DNA from: Mycetocola zhadangensis | Lineage (GTDB): Bacteria > Actinomycetota > Actinomycetes > Actinomycetales > Microbacteriaceae | DNA length: 64,000 bases | Reading direction: 5' to 3' | NCBI RefSeq assembly: GCF_003668565.1 | Contig: NZ_RCWJ01000002.1 | Coordinates: forward strand, 372,001 to 436,000 | In this document: positions 35,026 to 43,710 of the stretch, one piece after another | Numbering within the stretch: the stretch's first letter is position 1 | How the letters are laid out: every line of letters begins with the position of its first letter | The notes under the pieces: model-generated | The model's input: only the letters and a program-made list of their open reading frames with translations | Told to the model about the DNA's origin: nothing | Databases searched by the model: none | Program-made: the position numbers and the translations under genes

Positions 35026-36345
35026 GTGGCTTCGGCGCACTCAACCGCATTCCCTCCCACTGAACCCCTCTCCCTCCAGACCGGACGCCTGCCATGGCGC
35101 AAAACCTTCATCGCGCTGAGCGTGCCAAACTTCCGCTTGTGGACGATCGGCAACCTGCTCGCCATGACCGCCGGCTGGACCCAGCGCATCGCCCAGGACT
35201 GGCTCGTCCTCGAGTTGACCGGCAGCGCGACAGCCGTCGGCATCACGGTCGCCATGCAGTTCGCACCGATGCTGTTCTTTGGACTGTTCGGCGGCGTGAT
35301 CGCCGATCGATACAGCAAACGAATGCTCATGGTCATCACCCAATCGCTGTTCGCTGTGTTGAGCCTCGGGCTTGCCGCTCTCGCGCTGCTCGGAATTGTT
35401 GAGGCCTGGCACGTCTTCGCTATCGCGTTCGCCACCGGCCTCGTCACCGTGGTGGACAACCCGGCGCGCCAGGTCATCGTGACCGAGCTGGTCGGACAAC
35501 GCAACCTGCGCAACGCCATCAGCATCAACTCGTCGGTGTTCCAGCTGGCCGGGATGATCGGACCAGCGATCGCCGGCGTGTTGCTGCTGACCGTCGGAGC
35601 CGGGCCAGCGTTCGCCATCAACGGTCTTGCCTGCCTCATCGTCATTGTCATGCTCGGCATGCTGCGCACCGACCGGATGTCACGGGTCGCCCCGTCGCCT
35701 CGGGCCAGAGGTCAGCTTCGTGAGGGTCTGCGTTACGCGGTCGCGAAGCCGACCATCATCTTCCCGGTGATCCTCATCGCCGTGTTTGCGGTGTTCGGGT
35801 TGACCATGCCCGTGATCCTCGCGTCGTACGCCGACGACGTGTTTCAAGTCGGGCCTGGCGGCTACGGCCTGTTCAACTCGATGGTCGCAGCAGGCGCCCT
35901 GACCGGTGCGCTCTTGTCGACCCGCCGCGCATCGATTCGGCTGCGCACCATCGTGATCGGTGTCGGGGTCACCGGCCTGCTGCAGGTGGTTGCCGGGCTG
36001 ATGCCGTCGATCACGCTGTTCTCGGCCTGCCTCGTGACGGTCGGCCTTGCGTCCCTCCTCTTCCTCACCGCGTCGAACACCCTCGTGCAGATGTCGAGCA
36101 ACATCAGCATCCGCGGGCGGGTGATGTCGCTGTACGTCCTCGTGCTGCTCGGTGGCCAGGCCATCGGCGGGCCGCTCATGGGTGTCGTCATCGAGAAGTT
36201 CGGCGCGCACGCCGGCATGGTGGTCTCTGGCGGAGTGCCCGCGCTCGCCGCCGGCGTCGTCGCCATCGTCCTGGCCCGGCGCGGCCAGCTGCGGCTGCGG
36301 GTACAGAGCGGTCGCCCCTTCGTCAGCATCGCGCCGCGCAACTGA
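35026..36345 (+). CDS. MFS transporter (DHA3/EntS-like)
   Basis: 439 residues with twelve predicted membrane segments. FRLWTIGNLLAMTAGWTQRIAQDWLVLELTG and GGVIADRYSKRMLMVITQS (the conserved motif A loop between helices 2 and 3) place it in the MFS_3 group with enterobactin- and macrolide-type exporters. Start GTG 35026 follows AGGAGAACATCA. Motif VVDNPARQVIVTELVG near residue 145 is another family mark. It is probably drug/proton antiport; substrate unknown. Its stop is 1 bp from the end of the convergent amidotransferase gene. Confidence 0.9.
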   Translation: MASAHSTAFPPTEPLSLQTGRLPWRKTFIALSVPNFRLWTIGNLLAMTAGWTQRIAQDWLVLELTGSATAVGITVAMQFAPMLFFGLFGGVIADRYSKRMLMVITQSLFAVLSLGLAALALLGIVEAWHVFAIAFATGLVTVVDNPARQVIVTELVGQRNLRNAISINSSVFQLAGMIGPAIAGVLLLTVGAGPAFAINGLACLIVIVMLGMLRTDRMSRVAPSPRARGQLREGLRYAVAKPTIIFPVILIAVFAVFGLTMPVILASYADDVFQVGPGGYGLFNSMVAAGALTGALLSTRRASIRLRTIVIGVGVTGLLQVVAGLMPSITLFSACLVTVGLASLLFLTASNTLVQMSSNISIRGRVMSLYVLVLLGGQAIGGPLMGVVIEKFGAHAGMVVSGGVPALAAGVVAIVLARRGQLRLRVQSGRPFVSIAPRN

Positions 36346-36346
36346 T

Positions 36347-37162
36347 TCAGCCTCGATCTGTCCGATCAACCGGAAGCAGGTCGAGCCCCGTGATCTGCCG
36401 GGTTTCGAGGTCGACCATCGCGGCAGCATCCGCCGGAACGCGCAACCAGCCCGGCTCGTCCAGCCCGCTCGAAATCACGTGCACCGCCTCGGGCGTGACG
36501 CGGTAGTCCATCGCGTAGTACTCGGTCGCGTGCCGGTGCGGCATGTCCGCGTCGGTCTCGTACAACGCGCTGAGCGCCTTCGGTGGTGACGCCGCCCTGC
36601 TGTTGATGTGGATAGCGAACAGCGTCGTCGGCGTGAGCAGGATGGCGTTCAAACTCGCGTGCGGAAACTCGTCCATCATGGTGTGCAGCGCCCGGGTCAC
36701 TCCGGCCCGCTCCGACGCGTCCTCGCGAATGCACTGCATCACGAAACGGAAGTACCGTTCGGTGTCCGTCGCACCTTTGAGCTTGGCCTTCGACTCGGTG
36801 GTGAGCATCTCTTCGATCCGTGAGATCGGTGAGACGTGGCCGTTGTGCGCGAACGCGTACTGATCATCGGTGAACGGATGCGTGTTCTCCTGCACCACAG
36901 GAAGTCCTCCTGTCGCCCAACGCAAGTGCACAAGCCCAGCAGCACCGAGCGGTTGCCGAGTGAGCTCCGCGTAGTGCGGGTCACGAGCCGCCGAGTCCGG
37001 GCTGGACACAGCGTGAGTGTGCTCGTCAGCACCTCTCCACGCGAGCCCCCAGCCGTCTCCGTGCAGGGCGGCGAGGGAGGTGAATGTGTCGAACGCTGGC
37101 TCGCCGAGCACATCGACAGGCGCGAGAGGACGGGAGGCAACATATCCCAACAACCGGCACAC
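36347..37162 (-). CDS. Class II glutamine amidotransferase (YafJ/EgtC-like)
   Basis: 271 residues. The Ntn-type hydrolase begins MCRLLGYVASRPL, so Cys2 becomes the catalytic N-terminal nucleophile after Met removal. Other active-site segments are HGDGWGLAWRG, HLRWATGGLPVVQENTHPF and FAHNGHVSPI, all typical. EgtC in ergothioneine synthesis and the general YafJ proteins share this fold and cleave gamma-glutamyl amides. It is divergently paired with a glutamate-cysteine ligase-type gene, 80 bp apart, suggesting gamma-glutamyl chemistry. No egtB or egtD is in the window, so the ergothioneine assignment is not supported beyond similarity. Confidence 0.88.
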   Translation of the reverse strand: MCRLLGYVASRPLAPVDVLGEPAFDTFTSLAALHGDGWGLAWRGADEHTHAVSSPDSAARDPHYAELTRQPLGAAGLVHLRWATGGLPVVQENTHPFTDDQYAFAHNGHVSPISRIEEMLTTESKAKLKGATDTERYFRFVMQCIREDASERAGVTRALHTMMDEFPHASLNAILLTPTTLFAIHINSRAASPPKALSALYETDADMPHRHATEYYAMDYRVTPEAVHVISSGLDEPGWLRVPADAAAMVDLETRQITGLDLLPVDRTDRG

Positions 37163-37242
37163 GACGGTGCCCCTTTCTCTCGGCTCCAGCTTTCACCTCT
37201 CTGGCGCTGGTGAGAAAGGGGCTTGACTGCGACACTGTAGCC

Positions 37243-38361
37243 ATGCGCACGGTTGGCGTCGAAGAAGAGCTGCTGCTGGTGGACCCGGCGACCGGGCGCG
37301 CCCGGTCGGCCGCTCCCCGGATCCTCAAGATGGCCGGCGGCGTTGCGGTCAAACCGCCACCAGGTCACCTCGGCGGGTCGATCGAGCACGAGGTGCAGCA
37401 GCAGATGCTCGAGACCAACACGGCACCGCATGCCGACCTCAATGACCTGGCCGATGACATCCGCCAGTGTAGAAATCGCGCCAATATCGCGGCGCACGGT
37501 GTTGGTGCACGCGTCATCGCGTCTGGGTCATCGCCCATTCGGGTGGAGCCGCGCCTGTTCCGTGACCCCCGCTATGAACGACTTGCTGAGGTGTACGGCA
37601 TCACGGCGAGCGAACAGCTCACCTGTGCCTGCCACGTGCATGTGGAAGTGGAATCGGCCGAGGAGGGTGTCGCCGTCCTCGACCGCATCCGATGCTGGCT
37701 GCCTGTGCTCATCGCGCTGAGTGCGAATTCGCCGTTCTGGCACGGCCGGGACAGCCGCTACGCCAGCTACCGGTCTCAGGCGATGCTGCGTTGGCCGACG
37801 GCCGGACCAACCGAGGTGTTCGGTTCTGTCGACCGGTATCGGGCCACCCTGGCGGCCATGCTCGACTCGGGTGTCATGCTCGATGAGGGCATGGTGTATT
37901 TCGATGCGCGGTTGTCGCACCATCTTCCGACCGTCGAGATTCGGGTGTCGGACGTGTGCGCGGATGTCACGGATGCTGTGCTGATCGCATCGCTGGTTCG
38001 CGGGCTGGTTGAGACCGCGGCGCGCTCGTGGTCGATGGGTGACACAGCGCCGTCTGCGCCAGCGTCGATGTTGAGGCTGGCGAGCTGGCAAGCCGGTCGT
38101 TACGGGTTGTCGGGCGACCTGCTCGATCCGCTGACGCTCCGCCCGCGCCCGGCAAGGGAGGTTGTCGCCGACCTGCTCAGGCACGTGAGCCCTGTGCTTG
38201 CCGGAACTGACGATGAAGAGCGGGTTCAGTGTGGGATCGCCGCCGTGCTGCGGCGGGGGAACGGCGCGATCCGGCAGCGGGCGGTCCTCGCGCGGACGGG
38301 CTCCCTCACCGACGTGGTGGGCGACCTGGTGAGGGTCACCTCCGGTCAGGACACCCTGTAA
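37243..38361 (+). CDS. Carboxylate-amine ligase, glutamate-cysteine ligase type 2 family (YbdK-like)
   Basis: 372 residues from ATG 37243; the frame upstream lies antisense to the neighbouring gene and is not used. [20 protein letters not shown] is the diagnostic GCS2 start, where the Glu residues bind ATP-magnesium. Later [30 protein letters not shown] and [20 protein letters not shown] are equally conserved. The family joins glutamate to cysteine or to other amines with ATP. In Actinobacteria it includes EgtA. The divergent amidotransferase and the catalase downstream suggest a thiol or oxidative-stress role (inference). Confidence 0.92.
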   Translation: MRTVGVEEELLLVDPATGRARSAAPRILKMAGGVAVKPPPGHLGGSIEHEVQQQMLETNTAPHADLNDLADDIRQCRNRANIAAHGVGARVIASGSSPIRVEPRLFRDPRYERLAEVYGITASEQLTCACHVHVEVESAEEGVAVLDRIRCWLPVLIALSANSPFWHGRDSRYASYRSQAMLRWPTAGPTEVFGSVDRYRATLAAMLDSGVMLDEGMVYFDARLSHHLPTVEIRVSDVCADVTDAVLIASLVRGLVETAARSWSMGDTAPSAPASMLRLASWQAGRYGLSGDLLDPLTLRPRPAREVVADLLRHVSPVLAGTDDEERVQCGIAAVLRRGNGAIRQRAVLARTGSLTDVVGDLVRVTSGQDTL

Positions 38362-38440
38362 AACCTGGGTGTGGTGCAAGCGCTCAGCTCGAGGGGCTTG
38401 GTCCCGGTATCAGAGTCTGCGCCGTAACGCCACGGGTGTT

Positions 38441-38453
38441 TTGAATTATTCAA
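38441..38453 (+). promoter_or_regulatory. Palindromic operator candidate upstream of catalase
   Basis: TTGAAT-T-ATTCAA is a perfect 13-bp palindrome 72 bp before the catalase start. AT-rich palindromes of this kind are bound by Fur-family peroxide sensors (FurA, CatR, PerR). The sequence just after it, GATACCT near 38454, could be a -10 element, in which case the palindrome would cover the -35. No fur-family gene is adjacent, so a trans-acting sensor must be assumed. Confidence 0.5.
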
Positions 38454-38524
38454 GATACCTAGGCTGGAAGCGCCTCCCTCGTGGAACGTCCACCTGCGGG
38501 AGGAAATTTGTGAAGGAGAACCAG

Positions 38525-40183
38525 ATGACTGATGTCGCCAGCCAGAAACCAGCCGAGGACGATAACCGCGAGGTCCTGACCAACCGACAGGGTCACCCGG
38601 TGTACGACAACCAGAATCAGCGAACCGTCGGCGCACGCGGTCCGGCGACGCTGGAGAACTACCAGTTCCTCGAGAAGATCAGCCACTTCGACCGAGAGCG
38701 CATTCCCGAGCGGGTCGTGCACGCGCGCGGTGCCGTCGGGTTCGGTTACTTCGAAGCGACGGGCATGTGGGGCGACGAACCCATTTCCAAGTACACCCGC
38801 GCGAAACTCTTCCAGGAGCCGGGCAAGCGCACCGACCTCGTCGTACGGTTCTCGTCCGTCATCGGCGGCCGCGACTCCTCTGAGGCTGCGCGAGACCCCC
38901 GCGGGTTCGCTGTGAAGTTCTACACCGAAGACGGCAACTGGGACCTCGTCGGCAACAACCTCGGCGTGTTCTTCATCCGTGACGCGATCAAGTTCCCCGA
39001 CGTGATCCACTCCCTGAAGCCCGACCCGGTGACGTTCCGCCAGGAACCCGCTCGCATCTTCGACTTCATGTCGCAGACCCCCGAGTCGATGCACATGCTG
39101 GTCAACCTCTTCAGCCCCCGAGGAATCCCGGCGAACTACCGCACGATGCAGGGCTTCGGCGTCAACACCTACAAGTGGGTGAACGCGGATGGCCTGACCC
39201 ACCTGGTCAAGTACCACTGGATCCCGAGCGTCGGCGTCAAGAGCCTCACCGAGAAGGACGCAGCAGCAGTCCAGGCCGGCGACCTCGGCCACGCGACGAA
39301 GGATCTCTACGAGTCGATCGAGAACGGCGACTACCCCGAGTGGGAGTTGCGGGTTCAGCTCATGTCCGACGACGCCCACGACGAGCTGGACTTTGACCCG
39401 CTCGACGACACGAAGCTGTGGCCGGAGAACGACTTCCCGCCGAAGACCGTCGGCAAGATGGTGCTCAACCGCAACCAGTCGAACTTCTTCGCCGAGAACG
39501 AGCAGCTCTCGTTCGGCACCGGTGTCCTCGTTGACGGGCTCGACTTCTCCGACGACAAGATGCTCGTCGGGCGTACGTTCTCGTACAGTGACACGCAGCG
39601 ATACCGGGTCGGCCCGAACTACCTTCAGCTCCCGGTCAACCAGGCCAAGAACGCCAAGGTTCACACCAACCAGCGCGACGGTCAGATGACCTACCACGTC
39701 GACGGCGGAGAGAACCCGCACATCAACTACGAGCCGTCCATCACTGACGGTTCGCTGCGGGAGGCTGCGTACCCGACGCACGACGAGCAGGGTCCCGAGA
39801 TCGTCGGGCGCCTGACGCGCAAGCGGATTCCCCGCACCGACGACTACACGCAGGCCGGTCAGCGCTTCCTGCTGATGGAGCCGTGGGAGCAGGACGACCT
39901 CGTCGCCAACTTCGTCGAGCTCATCGGGCAGGCGAGCCGCGAGGTGCAGGAGCGTATGGTCTGGCACTTCTTCCTGGTCGAGGACGAGCTCGGTGCACGG
40001 GTCGGTGCCGGCCTCGGCATCAGCGCCGACGATGTTCGCCACCTGCCGCCGCTGCAGAGCCAGACACTCAATGAGGCCGAGCTTGCGCGACTGGCCAACC
40101 TGGGTAACAACGGCCCGCGGGACGTCGCCGGACTCGTGATGACCCACTGCGTGCCCAACGAGCACGTCGTCGTCACTCTGTAG
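38525..40183 (+). CDS. Monofunctional heme catalase
   Basis: 552 residues from ATG 38525, preceded by GAAGGAGAACCAG. Breaks down hydrogen peroxide in the cytoplasm. The catalytic histidine is in [18 protein letters not shown] (about residue 67), and the distal Asn lies in [15 protein letters not shown] (about 150). The proximal heme ligand tyrosine is in [15 protein letters not shown] (about 355). Length is slightly above the small-subunit class (about 480-500) because of a C-terminal extension of roughly 60 residues, without the flavodoxin-like domain of the large class. The upstream palindrome suggests peroxide-responsive control. Confidence 0.95.
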   Translation: MTDVASQKPAEDDNREVLTNRQGHPVYDNQNQRTVGARGPATLENYQFLEKISHFDRERIPERVVHARGAVGFGYFEATGMWGDEPISKYTRAKLFQEPGKRTDLVVRFSSVIGGRDSSEAARDPRGFAVKFYTEDGNWDLVGNNLGVFFIRDAIKFPDVIHSLKPDPVTFRQEPARIFDFMSQTPESMHMLVNLFSPRGIPANYRTMQGFGVNTYKWVNADGLTHLVKYHWIPSVGVKSLTEKDAAAVQAGDLGHATKDLYESIENGDYPEWELRVQLMSDDAHDELDFDPLDDTKLWPENDFPPKTVGKMVLNRNQSNFFAENEQLSFGTGVLVDGLDFSDDKMLVGRTFSYSDTQRYRVGPNYLQLPVNQAKNAKVHTNQRDGQMTYHVDGGENPHINYEPSITDGSLREAAYPTHDEQGPEIVGRLTRKRIPRTDDYTQAGQRFLLMEPWEQDDLVANFVELIGQASREVQERMVWHFFLVEDELGARVGAGLGISADDVRHLPPLQSQTLNEAELARLANLGNNGPRDVAGLVMTHCVPNEHVVVTL

Positions 40184-40210
40184 TCGAGCCGCGCAACGGA
40201 AGCACTACGA

Positions 40211-40247
40211 ACGACAGGCCCTCGGAAAACCTCCGGGGGTCCGTCGT
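40211..40247 (+). terminator. Hairpin after catalase, probable terminator
   Basis: An imperfect GC-rich stem starts ACGACAGGCCCTCGG and ends CCGGGGGTCCGTCGT, 27 bp past the catalase stop. There is no T-run, as is usual for actinobacterial hairpin terminators. Confidence 0.5.
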
Positions 40248-40310
40248 CGTTGGGTCGATCCCTTTCCCGTGTTTTAGGCCGCGCCGCGCGTTGGCCCGTG
40301 CGTCGCATTG

Positions 40311-40460
40311 CCGTGCGCCGCGCTGCCGTGCGCCGCGCTGCCGTGCGCCGCGCTGCCGTGCGCCGCGCTGCCGTGCGCCGCGCTGCCGTGCGCCGCGCTG
40401 CCGTGCGCCGCGCTGCCGTGCGCCGCGCTGCCGCGCTGCCGCGCTGCCGCGCTGCCGCGA
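40311..40460. repeat. Tandem satellite: 15-bp unit x8, then 8-bp unit x about 3.7
   Basis: CCGTGCGCCGCGCTG repeats eight times without change from 40311 to 40430. It then collapses to an 8-bp CCGCGCTG unit, repeated to 40460. The perfect identity suggests recent slippage expansion, so length probably varies between strains. Frames across it are open on both strands (AVRRA- or ARQRG-type repeats) but have no start signal or domain, so I do not call a protein. Confidence 0.9.
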
Positions 40461-40566
40461 GCGTGCTCGAAGCATCGCCCGGCAGGCGCTCGGTCACAAA
40501 GGGTTGGTCGTTGTCTCAGCGGGCTCTAGCGTCGTCACGAAGGGTCGCTGCGATGGCCGTACCGCG

Positions 40567-40838
40567 CTTGCTCGGTCATCAACGGCTGGACTTATTGAAA
40601 AAACCCAGCCATCTGCGACCAAGCAGCGCCCCACCAGCCCTTTGCGACCAAGCGACGCCGCACCAGCCCTTTGCGGCCGAGCAACGCCGCACCAGTCCTT
40701 TGCGGCCGAGCAACGCCGCACCAGCCCTTTGCGGCCGAGCAACGCCGCACCAGCCCTTTGCGGCCGAGCAACGCCGCACCAGCCCTTTGCGGCCGAGCAA
40801 CGCCGCACCAGCCATCTGTGACCGAGCAGCGCCGCACC
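40567..40838. repeat. 29-bp tandem array related to the 16.7-kb array
   Basis: One copy of TTGCTCGGTCATCAACGGCTG (near 40567) is followed, in opposite orientation, by about eight direct 29-bp units from 40606 to 40838 with core TTTGCGGCCGAGCAACGC. Reversed, the core reads TTGCTCGGCCGCAAAGGGCTG, the same word as in the array at 16711. The layout, one orientation then the other around a short A-rich centre, is shared too. No spacers separate units. The following 230 bp to the ABC-F gene show nothing I can name. Confidence 0.85.
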
Positions 40839-41067
40839 CACCCTTCGTGGCGAAGCTAGGCGGGCAAGCGTGACCGACCGACGCGTCGCATCCGCACTCT
40901 TGCCAAATTCGATAGTCCCGTGGAACACTGAGGCGTTCTTGTTTCCCAGTGTGAGGTTTCCTCCGGTGAAGATTTCGACGGTTTCGCGCCACTAACGCGC
41001 TGACATCCGTTCATCCGCCGTTTCTCGGCCCCGGTGTCAGTGCATCCACTGAAACCTCGGGAGACGC

Positions 41068-42666
41068 ATGTCTACGCTCAAGAACTCATCGATCACGCTG
41101 ACCGACGTCGGCCTCACCTGGCCAGACGGGTCCGAAGCACTCACCGGCATCACCGGAACCTTCGGCTCGGGCCGCACCGGACTCGTCGGCACCAACGGCT
41201 CGGGTAAGTCCACGCTGCTGCGCCTTATCGCCGGTCAGATGAGGCCGACCACCGGCCGCATCAGCACAGCAGGCGACGTTGACTACCTGCCGCAAACGCT
41301 CACCCTCGACGTCGATGCGTCGGTCGCCGATCTGCTCGGCATCACGCCGAAGCTCGAGGCGCTTCACGCCATCGAAGCCGGTGACGTGTCGGAGGAACGA
41401 TTCGATGCGCTCGCCGACGACTGGGATCTTGAAACCGACGCCGCGGAAGCACTGCGCTCGATCGGCCTCGGCGATACCGCATTCGACCGCCGCGTTGCCG
41501 CGCTCTCCGGAGGAGAGGCGATGCTCGTCGCCATTGCGGGCCTGAGGTTGCGCCGTTCGCCGATCACACTCCTCGACGAACCGACGAATAACCTCGATCG
41601 CGACGCACGCGCACGGCTCGCAGGTCTCATCCGCACCTGGCCGGGCACACTGGTCGTGGTCAGCCACGACATCGCGCTGCTCGAACTCATGGATGACACC
41701 GCCGAGCTGCACGCCGGCCGCCTGAGCCTGTTCGGAGGGCCGTACTCCGAGTGGAAAGCAGCCCTCGATTTGGAACAGGATGCCGCGGTGCAGGCCGCCC
41801 GCTCGGCAGCGCAGGCGGTGAGAATCGAGAAGCGTCAGCGCATCGAAGCGGAACTGAAATTGGCCACCCGAGCCCGGACCGCGAGAAAGAGTCGTGAGGA
41901 CAAACGTGCGGCGCCCATCGTTATGAACGCCTGGGCGTCCAGCGCCCAGGTCGCCGCAGGAAAGCTCCGCGCCGAAGCGACGTCCAAGGTGCAATCCGCC
42001 CAAGCGGTACTCGACAGCGCCGACGCACGGGTGAGGAACGACGCCCACATCGTTGTCGACCTTCCCGACCCCGATGTGTCGAGCGGGCGGCGCATCGCCG
42101 AACTCATCGGAACCAACCGTTCGTTCGTGGTGCAGGGACCCGAACGGGTCGCCATCGTCGGGCCGAACGGTGTCGGCAAGACGACACTGCTCGAGAACCT
42201 GCTGGGCGGCACAGCCGCAGAGCCGGGTCGCGCTCGCGGCGTTTTACTCACCGACCGGGTCGGCTACCTCCCTCAACGCCTCGACGGGCTCGACGATCAC
42301 GCCTCGGTGCTCCAGAATGTGAGCGCCGTTGCACCGACCGTGCCGGTTGGAACCATCCGCAACCGGCTCGCCCGCTTCCTCCTGCGCGGCGCAACGGTCG
42401 AGCGCCCGGTGCGCACACTGTCCGGCGGCGAGCGCTTCCGGGTCGCCCTGGCGCGCCTGCTCCTGGCTGATCCGCCGCCGCAACTGCTTGTGCTCGATGA
42501 GCCGACCAACAACCTCGACCTGGCCAGCGTCGAGCAGCTGGTCGACGCGCTGCGTGCCTACCGCGGTGCGCTCCTACTCGTCAGCCATGACGACGCGTTC
42601 CTCGAGCGGCTCGACCTGACCTCAACCCTCGAACTCGACGTGGGAGGCGGCCTCACCGAGCAATAA
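41068..42666 (+). CDS. ABC-F family ATPase
   Basis: 532 residues, two fused nucleotide-binding domains and no membrane segment. Walker A motifs are GTNGSGKST (about residue 45) and GPNGVGKTT (about residue 372). Signatures are LSGGEAML and LSGGERFRVALARLLL, and both Walker B regions end LLDEPTNNLD or LVLDEPTNNLD. Between the domains is the charged linker (about 250-310, ARSAAQAVRIEKRQRIEAEL) of ABC-F proteins, which act on the ribosome in translation or antibiotic protection. It could be a housekeeping factor or a resistance factor; the sequence alone does not decide. A long repeat-rich gap precedes it. Confidence 0.92.
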   Translation: MSTLKNSSITLTDVGLTWPDGSEALTGITGTFGSGRTGLVGTNGSGKSTLLRLIAGQMRPTTGRISTAGDVDYLPQTLTLDVDASVADLLGITPKLEALHAIEAGDVSEERFDALADDWDLETDAAEALRSIGLGDTAFDRRVAALSGGEAMLVAIAGLRLRRSPITLLDEPTNNLDRDARARLAGLIRTWPGTLVVVSHDIALLELMDDTAELHAGRLSLFGGPYSEWKAALDLEQDAAVQAARSAAQAVRIEKRQRIEAELKLATRARTARKSREDKRAAPIVMNAWASSAQVAAGKLRAEATSKVQSAQAVLDSADARVRNDAHIVVDLPDPDVSSGRRIAELIGTNRSFVVQGPERVAIVGPNGVGKTTLLENLLGGTAAEPGRARGVLLTDRVGYLPQRLDGLDDHASVLQNVSAVAPTVPVGTIRNRLARFLLRGATVERPVRTLSGGERFRVALARLLLADPPPQLLVLDEPTNNLDLASVEQLVDALRAYRGALLLVSHDDAFLERLDLTSTLELDVGGGLTEQ

Positions 42667-42749
42667 ACGGGGGCGTTGTGCCGATGTCGGAGGGTCGATC
42701 TATACCTGAACTGTGCCGGATGAACCTATCCAACCCAATGGAGGACATC

Positions 42750-43127
42750 ATGAAGGTACTCGTGGCACCACCCGTCGTCGAGAACGCCGACGGCAGCATC
42801 AACTCACTGGCGGTCGAGGGCGAACTCGTGCTCGATCCGGGCCCATGCTCGTGTGAGGTGCCCGACTGTGTTGGCGGCTTTTCGTTCATCGGCGCTGCGT
42901 CCGGCCGGTTGACGTGTCAGGCGGTGGTCGCTGACCTCCCGTATCTCGACATCCGCGAGTTCCGCGAGATTGTGGTGAGCGGATGCTGTCGCGAATGCGC
43001 TCGCGACGGTTACGCCGATCAGTTGGTGCGGGATTCCCGCTTCACGGCCAATCGCTGGCCGGTTGGGTCCGTCGTGGGCCGGTGTGACGGGTACGCCGTT
43101 CTTCTCGAACTCGGGACCGGATACTGA
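42750..43127 (+). CDS. Cysteine-rich small hypothetical protein
   Basis: 125 residues from ATG 42750, with GGAGG 5 nt upstream; the longer frame from 42678 is not preferred. Cysteines are arranged as CSCEVPDCVGGFSF (about residues 33-46) and CCRECARDG (about 87-95), with one more in RLTCQAVV. The spacing suggests a zinc- or iron-binding fold with beta strands between. I do not recognise a named family with certainty. The downstream gene is convergent. No operon partner is apparent. Confidence 0.75.
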   Translation: MKVLVAPPVVENADGSINSLAVEGELVLDPGPCSCEVPDCVGGFSFIGAASGRLTCQAVVADLPYLDIREFREIVVSGCCRECARDGYADQLVRDSRFTANRWPVGSVVGRCDGYAVLLELGTGY

Positions 43128-43149
43128 CGGCGACGATCGTTGAACGCGC

Positions 43150-43509
43150 CTACTCCGACGATGGTGCTCGCTCGCGGGCGATCGCCGCCGCCACCCGTTC
43201 TATGAGGTCGATGGGAACGGGATCAGTCCAGGGGAACGTCACCGAGTCCTTCTCGCTGCGATGAAGCGCGACCTCGGACTCAAGGGCGTCGTCGAAACGG
43301 GGCACCGGATACAGCCCGATGTGCTTCTTCCAGCCGGCGAAATGGATCGCGTACCGACCGCCGAGCATAACGGCCGGCATACCGTACCGAATCTTTTCCT
43401 CTCCACCGGGAACTCCCCGGCGGATCGCCTCACGGATGTCCTGCAGCACGGCCTGCTGCTCCGGCGGGAAGCCGGCAATGTACTCATTCACGCTGCTCGG
43501 TGTGACCAT
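43150..43509 (-). CDS. DUF1801 (YdhG-like) domain protein
   Basis: 119 residues. SSVNEYIAGFPPEQQAVLQDIREAIRRGVPGGEEKIRYGMPAV is the family's opening; GGRYAIHFAGWKKHIGLYPVP and KDSVTFPWTDPVPIDLIERV follow. The fold is small alpha/beta and has sometimes been called an iron chaperone-like (frataxin-like) domain; no function is proven here. The start is supported by AAAGGA upstream. A short coding remnant ends 21 bp before its start on the same strand. Confidence 0.88.
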   Translation of the reverse strand: MVTPSSVNEYIAGFPPEQQAVLQDIREAIRRGVPGGEEKIRYGMPAVMLGGRYAIHFAGWKKHIGLYPVPRFDDALESEVALHRSEKDSVTFPWTDPVPIDLIERVAAAIARERAPSSE

Positions 43510-43530
43510 GGCGTGTCCTTTCGGTGTGAG

Positions 43531-43623
43531 TCAGGCAGCCTCATGACGAAGATACGCCTCGACGCGGTCGAGCGCGCTGTTCCACGCCTCGCGGAAACGG
43601 TTGATTATGCACACCCCCGGCAT
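43531..43623 (-). pseudogene. Possible C-terminal remnant of a small gene
   Basis: The minus strand can encode MPGVCIINRFREAWNSALDR followed by VEAYLRHEAA and a stop. The W..ALDR.EAYL pattern is like the last helix of START/SRPBCC or DUF1801-type proteins. Only about 30 residues are left and no fuller frame extends upstream, so this looks like a stump left by deletion. It sits directly in front of the DUF1801 gene. Confidence 0.25.
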
Positions 43624-43710
43624 TCGAGGCAGAGGGTTGACGCTCAGGTCTCCACCACGGTTCCCTAAAGAAGGAGTCGAACGCCGGCCGCCGCGCAAAG
43701 GAGAACTCAC

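Noticed and set aside
38459-40165. Minus-strand frame of about 570 codons opposite catalase
   Set aside because: Translation is Val/Leu/Glu/Arg-rich noise typical of an antisense shadow; catalase on the plus strand is certain.
40606-40838. 29-bp direct repeats considered as a CRISPR array
   Set aside because: Units are directly adjacent with no unique spacers and vary slightly; no cas genes in the window.
40250-40873. Open frames through the tandem repeats giving AVRRA-, ARQRG- or AEQRRTSPLRP-type repeat proteins
   Set aside because: They arise because 15-bp satellite units keep every frame open and the 29-bp units lack stops; no ribosome site, no conserved domain, and several frames on both strands are open at once.
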